Positions 5,745-6,326 of a stretch of DNA of 6,326 nt are shown piece after piece. Numbering within the stretch: position 1 is the stretch's first letter; every line of letters begins with the position of its first letter. This DNA is from Phycisphaerales bacterium UBA1845 (GTDB lineage: Bacteria > Planctomycetota > Phycisphaerae > UBA1845). The position numbers and the translations under genes were made by a program. The notes below the pieces were generated by a model, which was not told the origin of the DNA, did no database searches, and saw nothing but the letters and a program-made list of their open reading frames with translations. The stretch lies in the NCBI GenBank assembly GCA_002338715.1, contig DDIR01000031.1, positions 1 through 6,326 on the forward strand, given 5' to 3'.

Positions 5745-6241
5745 AGCAGTTCACAGACAACGCTGGGCGCACCTGGACGATCGCCATCAACGTGGATGCG
5801 ATCAAGCGCGTCAAAGGCCTTCTCGACGTGAACCTGCTGGAGATTGTTGAGGGCACGCTGATCGAGCGGTTGATCCGCGACCCCGTACTGCTGTGCGATG
5901 TGGTTTACGTGGTCTGCAAGCCGGAAGCGGACGAGAAGAACGTCAGCGATGAGGATTTTGGAAGGGCCATGGCGGGCGACGCCATCGAACATGCAACAAA
6001 GGCGGTGCTCGAAGAACTCGTGGGTTTTTCCCCGAGCCCGAGGGATCGGGCGAATCTGACGCGGGTTCTGGAGACGACCTGGCGGGTGATGGACAGGGCG
6101 AGGGACATGGTCGAAGCGAAACTGACCAGCAGCGAACTCGAAAAAGGCATCGAACAAGCGCTGCTGAATGCGAGCGACTCATCTGGCGGTGTGCCGGCGT
6201 CCTCGGTCTCGAACCCGGGCCCTTCACCCTCGACGAGTTGA
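5741..6241 (+). CDS. Tail assembly chaperone, gpG-like
   Basis: This 166-residue protein follows the tail tube gene, where tail chaperones that coat the tape measure protein are encoded. The N-terminus FTDNAGRTWTIAINVDAIKRV (4-24) is a beta hairpin plus helix. NLLEIVEGTLIERLIRDPVLLCDVVYVVC (31-59) is a hydrophobic helical core. Residues 63-95 and 100-145 are charged helices. The start at ATG 5741 is chosen for its ATGA overlap with the tail tube stop, with GAAGG at 5729-5733. The reading frame is open a little further upstream, to 5723. From about residue 146 the sequence becomes Ser/Pro/Gly-rich with no family look, while the -1 frame over the same bases reads as a well-formed protein. This suggests that a fraction of ribosomes shifts to -1 and that the written C-terminus is the unshifted tail, as in lambda G and G-T. 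Confidence 0.72.
   Translation: MKQFTDNAGRTWTIAINVDAIKRVKGLLDVNLLEIVEGTLIERLIRDPVLLCDVVYVVCKPEADEKNVSDEDFGRAMAGDAIEHATKAVLEELVGFSPSPRDRANLTRVLETTWRVMDRARDMVEAKLTSSELEKGIEQALLNASDSSGGVPASSVSNPGPSPSTS
6022..6051 (+). promoter_or_regulatory. Candidate -1 frameshift signal: GGGTTTT heptamer plus hairpin
   Basis: In the chaperone frame the codons GTG|GGT|TTT contain G GGT TTT at 6022-6028, a phased X XXY YYZ slippery heptamer at Gly95-Phe96. After 7 bases, GCCCGA (6036-6041) pairs with TCGGGC (6046-6051) around a GGGA loop, at a spacing usual for stimulatory structures. The drawback is that shifting here makes about 50 residues of Gly/Glu/Arg-rich sequence before the gpT-like part. It would also discard a chaperone C-terminus that looks genuine. 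A weaker site, A AAA GGC at 6142-6148, is better placed but does not fit the heptamer rule in the A site. Confidence 0.35.
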
Positions 6242-6326
6242 CCCGCATGGCCGAAGCCCGAACGCGCGATGGTTGGGGCAGAACGTCGTCACTGATGGCG
6301 CTGCTGGCCAACTGCAATCGCGACCC
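6172..6326 (+). CDS. gpT-like tail chaperone extension in -1 frame (3'-partial)
   Basis: Relative to the chaperone gene, the -1 frame is open from 5953 to the window end. From about 6172 it reads like a conserved protein. It contains IWRCAGVLGLEPGPFTLDEL (about 6181-6240), then MAEARTRDGWGRTSSLMALL (6247-6306), then ANCNRDP. The WR-AG--GL-P-P-TL-EL arrangement is typical of the second frame of phage tail chaperone pairs. No good start codon with a ribosome binding site precedes it. The ATG at 6247 has only a weak GAG upstream and would lose the conserved first part. The favoured reading is therefore fusion to the gpG-like protein by -1 frameshifting, giving a G-T product that would link tape measure and tube subunits. 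The left boundary given here is approximate, and the end lies outside the window. Confidence 0.6.

Overview
This window is a block of tailed-phage or prophage virion morphogenesis genes. All genes lie on the + strand and are tightly packed. In order they are: portal protein (5' end outside the window), a fused prohead protease/scaffold/major capsid protein, a DUF2190-type capsid decoration protein, a head-tail connector, a small membrane-anchored coiled-coil protein, a tail-completion/terminator candidate, a 90-residue protein of unknown role, the tail tube protein, a tail assembly chaperone (gpG-like), and the beginning of its -1-frame extension (gpT-like), which is cut off by the window end.

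The sequence is GC-rich and uses strong GGAGG-type Shine-Dalgarno sites. A lambda-family portal (Phage_portal_2) and a Mu gpT-like capsid domain together point to a phage of a Gram-negative-type host. The host cannot be fixed from the sequence; Planctomycetota or Proteobacteria are my tentative guesses. No tail sheath gene lies between the connector genes and the tube gene, so a long non-contractile tail (siphovirus-like) is more likely than a contractile one. No integrase, tRNA, CRISPR array, IS element or host gene is visible, so prophage and free phage cannot be told apart.

Region by region: 1-1453 is the portal. 1428-3464 is capsid maturation and shell in one polypeptide, with a well-formed internal ribosome binding site and in-frame ATG exactly where the protease domain ends. 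3465-3539 is the only sizeable gap and holds a bulged hairpin plus a 7-base direct repeat. 3540-3881 is capsid decoration. 3898-4963 holds the connector, membrane protein and tail-completion genes, joined by ATGA and GTGA overlaps. 4968-5744 holds the unknown protein and tail tube. 5741-6326 is the tail chaperone with a probable programmed -1 frameshift. No promoter or canonical intrinsic terminator is seen, so the block is probably read as part of one long late transcript. Relative protein doses would then be set by ribosome binding sites, coupling, internal initiation and frameshifting.

The two most interesting points are the likely dual start in the protease-capsid fusion, analogous to lambda C/Nu3, and the gpG/gpT-style frameshift with two competing candidate sites.
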